Source: a bacterium (GTDB lineage Bacteria; Babelota; Babeliae; Babelales; RVW-14). Taken from it: 6,363 nt of DNA. A model generated the notes under the pieces. It had not been told where the DNA came from and ran no database searches. It saw only the letters and a list, made by a program, of their open reading frames with translations. Of this stretch, positions 5,341 to 6,363 are shown in pieces; positions within the stretch are counted from its first letter, which is position 1, and every line of letters starts with the position of its first letter. Location of the stretch: positions 1-6,363 of the forward strand of contig JAUIHA010000049.1 in NCBI GenBank assembly GCA_030432505.1, written 5' to 3'. A program made the position numbers and the translations under genes.

Positions 5341-6258
5341 TTATTGACCAGGAGCGATTTTTTCTGCACAACGTAGTTTGGCAGAGCGTGCAGAAGGGTT
5401 TTGTTCAATCTCTTGATCGGTGCCATGGATCGGCTTATTCGTGATTGTTTTGAGGTCTAATTGATGCTCTCTAAAAAAGTTTTTTACCAGCCTATCTTCA
5501 AGGGAATGAAAGCTAATGCAGACAATTCTTCCATGAGGATTTAAGAGCTGGTGTGCTGCAGATAAAAAGCTTTTAATATTGCTGAGCTCGTTATTAACTT
5601 CGATACGTAGTGCTTGAAAAGTTTTAGTAGCAGGATGAATTTTTCTACGTCCTTTTTGCTTTTGTATTGGAACAACATCTTCAATAAGTTTTGCGAGCTC
5701 GAGCGTTTTTCTAAAATGTTTCTTTTTACGTTGTTCTATAATTGCTTGAACTATTTTTCGTGCAAATTTTTCTTCGCCATATTCGTACAAGATAGTAAGA
5801 AGCTTTTTCTCAGAATAGGTATTAACGATTGTTGCTGCTGTTACGCGCTGATGAGCAGGAGACATACGCATATCAAGTGGCGTATCAACTCTGAATGAAA
5901 AACCTTCCTTTTTGAAAATTTGCGTTTGAGATGTGCCAAAGTCTGCCAAAACGCCATCGATGTGATGAATCTTTTCTTTCTTGAGTATGCGATACAAATG
6001 AGAAAAATTTCCCCACAAAACTCTAAATCGATCACCGTACTTTTCTTTTAATGGCTCGGCATTTTCTTCAATAGCAACCGTATCCCAATCAAGGGCTATT
6101 ACTTTACAGTTTGGTTCATGATCAAGAATTGCTCGTGTATGCCCTCCCCCACCAAACGTGGCGTCAATATAAAGCTTGCCTGGTTGGGGGTTGAGGTACT
6201 CGAGCACTTCATCTACTAAGACACTTTTATGGTAGGTTTCTTTATTTTCGTTATTCAT
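5341..6258 (-). CDS. rsmH: 16S rRNA (cytosine(1402)-N4)-methyltransferase RsmH
   Basis: RsmH (MraW) uses S-adenosylmethionine to methylate N4 of C1402 in the 16S rRNA decoding centre. The 305 residues show all family signatures: YHKSVLVDEV (9-18), SAM loop DATFGGGGH (32-40), ALDWD (55-59), EGFSFRVDTPLDMRM (118-132), HPATKTFQALRIEVNNEL (208-225), ISFHSLEDR (248-256) and NPSARSAKLRCAE (287-299). The usual DLGVSS motif reads DFGTSQ (106-111), a departure. The gene is often the second of the mra/fts division cluster, but here spoVG rather than ftsL follows, so it has left that context, at least on its downstream side. The ATG overlaps the stop of a short upstream frame as ATGA and has no clear Shine-Dalgarno of its own, which suggests translational coupling. 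Confidence 0.96.
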   Translation of the reverse strand: MNNENKETYHKSVLVDEVLEYLNPQPGKLYIDATFGGGGHTRAILDHEPNCKVIALDWDTVAIEENAEPLKEKYGDRFRVLWGNFSHLYRILKKEKIHHIDGVLADFGTSQTQIFKKEGFSFRVDTPLDMRMSPAHQRVTAATIVNTYSEKKLLTILYEYGEEKFARKIVQAIIEQRKKKHFRKTLELAKLIEDVVPIQKQKGRRKIHPATKTFQALRIEVNNELSNIKSFLSAAHQLLNPHGRIVCISFHSLEDRLVKNFFREHQLDLKTITNKPIHGTDQEIEQNPSARSAKLRCAEKIAPGQ

Positions 6259-6363
6259 CGTAAAACTTTGCTGAAATCAATCTTTCTTATGGGTTTGACT
6301 ATATAATCCATGAATTTTTCACGTAGACCGTACATTTCTACCTCTAGTATAACATTTTTATTT
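6255..6363 (-). CDS. Short frame coupled to rsmH: 3' end of an upstream gene or a 26-codon leader ORF
   Basis: On the minus strand a frame is open from the window edge (6363) to a TGA at 6257-6255 that overlaps the rsmH ATG as ATGA. Within it an ATG at 6335 has AGAGG five bases upstream and would encode 26 residues starting MYGLREKFMDYIV and ending DFSKVLR, rich in Lys and Arg. Either the gene extends beyond the window and this is its C-terminus, or a separate micro-ORF is read before rsmH. It does not resemble the end of MraZ, the usual rsmH neighbour, as far as I can tell. No family is recognised. Confidence 0.45.
   Translation of the reverse strand, partial: NKNVILEVEMYGLREKFMDYIVKPIRKIDFSKVLR

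Noticed and set aside
6336..6355. TATACT on the minus strand near 6346-6351 as an rsmH promoter
   Set aside because: Transcription would start almost at the short frame's ATG and leave no room for its Shine-Dalgarno; the -35 region is outside the window.
1..6363. CRISPR array, insertion sequence, attachment site or phage genes
   Set aside because: No regularly spaced short repeats, transposase or integrase motifs, or terminal inverted repeats are visible; the only long repeat is the internal duplication in the NlpC/P60 gene.

Overview
The window is a compact, moderately AT-rich bacterial segment with almost no free DNA. It holds two plus-strand genes at the left (1-2240) facing a long minus-strand block (2247-6363). 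An lpxA-oxidoreductase-lpxI set of lipid A genes points to an organism with a Gram-negative outer membrane. TGA is used as a stop (lpxI, the oxidoreductase), so the genetic code is standard. The combination of LpxI rather than LpxH, SpoVG, large secreted NlpC/P60 proteins and short Lys-Lys-Thr-started secreted proteins with degenerate helical repeats recalls host-associated lineages such as Dependentiae (TM6). That placement is an impression, not a demonstrated result.

Left part (plus strand): a gene cut by the left edge encodes a very large peptidoglycan-hydrolase-like protein. It has two NlpC/P60 domains separated by two SH3b-like domains, and the second unit repeats the first with a period of exactly 366 codons. 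Seven bases later comes a small secreted cysteine-rich protein of unknown function. Its stop codon lies 6 bases from the stop codon of the convergent lpxI.

Middle part (minus strand, read from right to left): tRNA-Gln(UUG), lpxA, a Gfo/Idh/MocA oxidoreductase and lpxI. lpxA starts 18 bases after the CCA end of the tRNA. The oxidoreductase starts 1 base after the lpxA stop, and lpxI overlaps the oxidoreductase stop in an ATGA. LpxA acylates a UDP-GlcNAc-type nucleotide, LpxI cleaves the later UDP-2,3-diacylglucosamine, and the oxidoreductase may supply a 3-keto precursor for a 3-amino sugar (GnnA-like). lpxC, lpxD, lpxB and a GnnB-type aminotransferase are not in the window. A terminator-like hairpin with a U-tract lies inside the first 16 codons of lpxA.

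Right part (minus strand): spoVG, with a good promoter candidate and a strong Shine-Dalgarno, lies 30 bases upstream of the tRNA. Before it is rsmH (16S rRNA m4C1402 methyltransferase). Before rsmH is a short open frame running to the window edge, whose stop overlaps the rsmH start in an ATGA.

The best leads are the duplicated NlpC/P60 protein with one altered active site, the hairpin embedded in the lpxA start downstream of a tRNA, the LpxA that lacks one beta-helix coil and has a proline at the acyl-chain ruler position, and the small frame coupled to rsmH.
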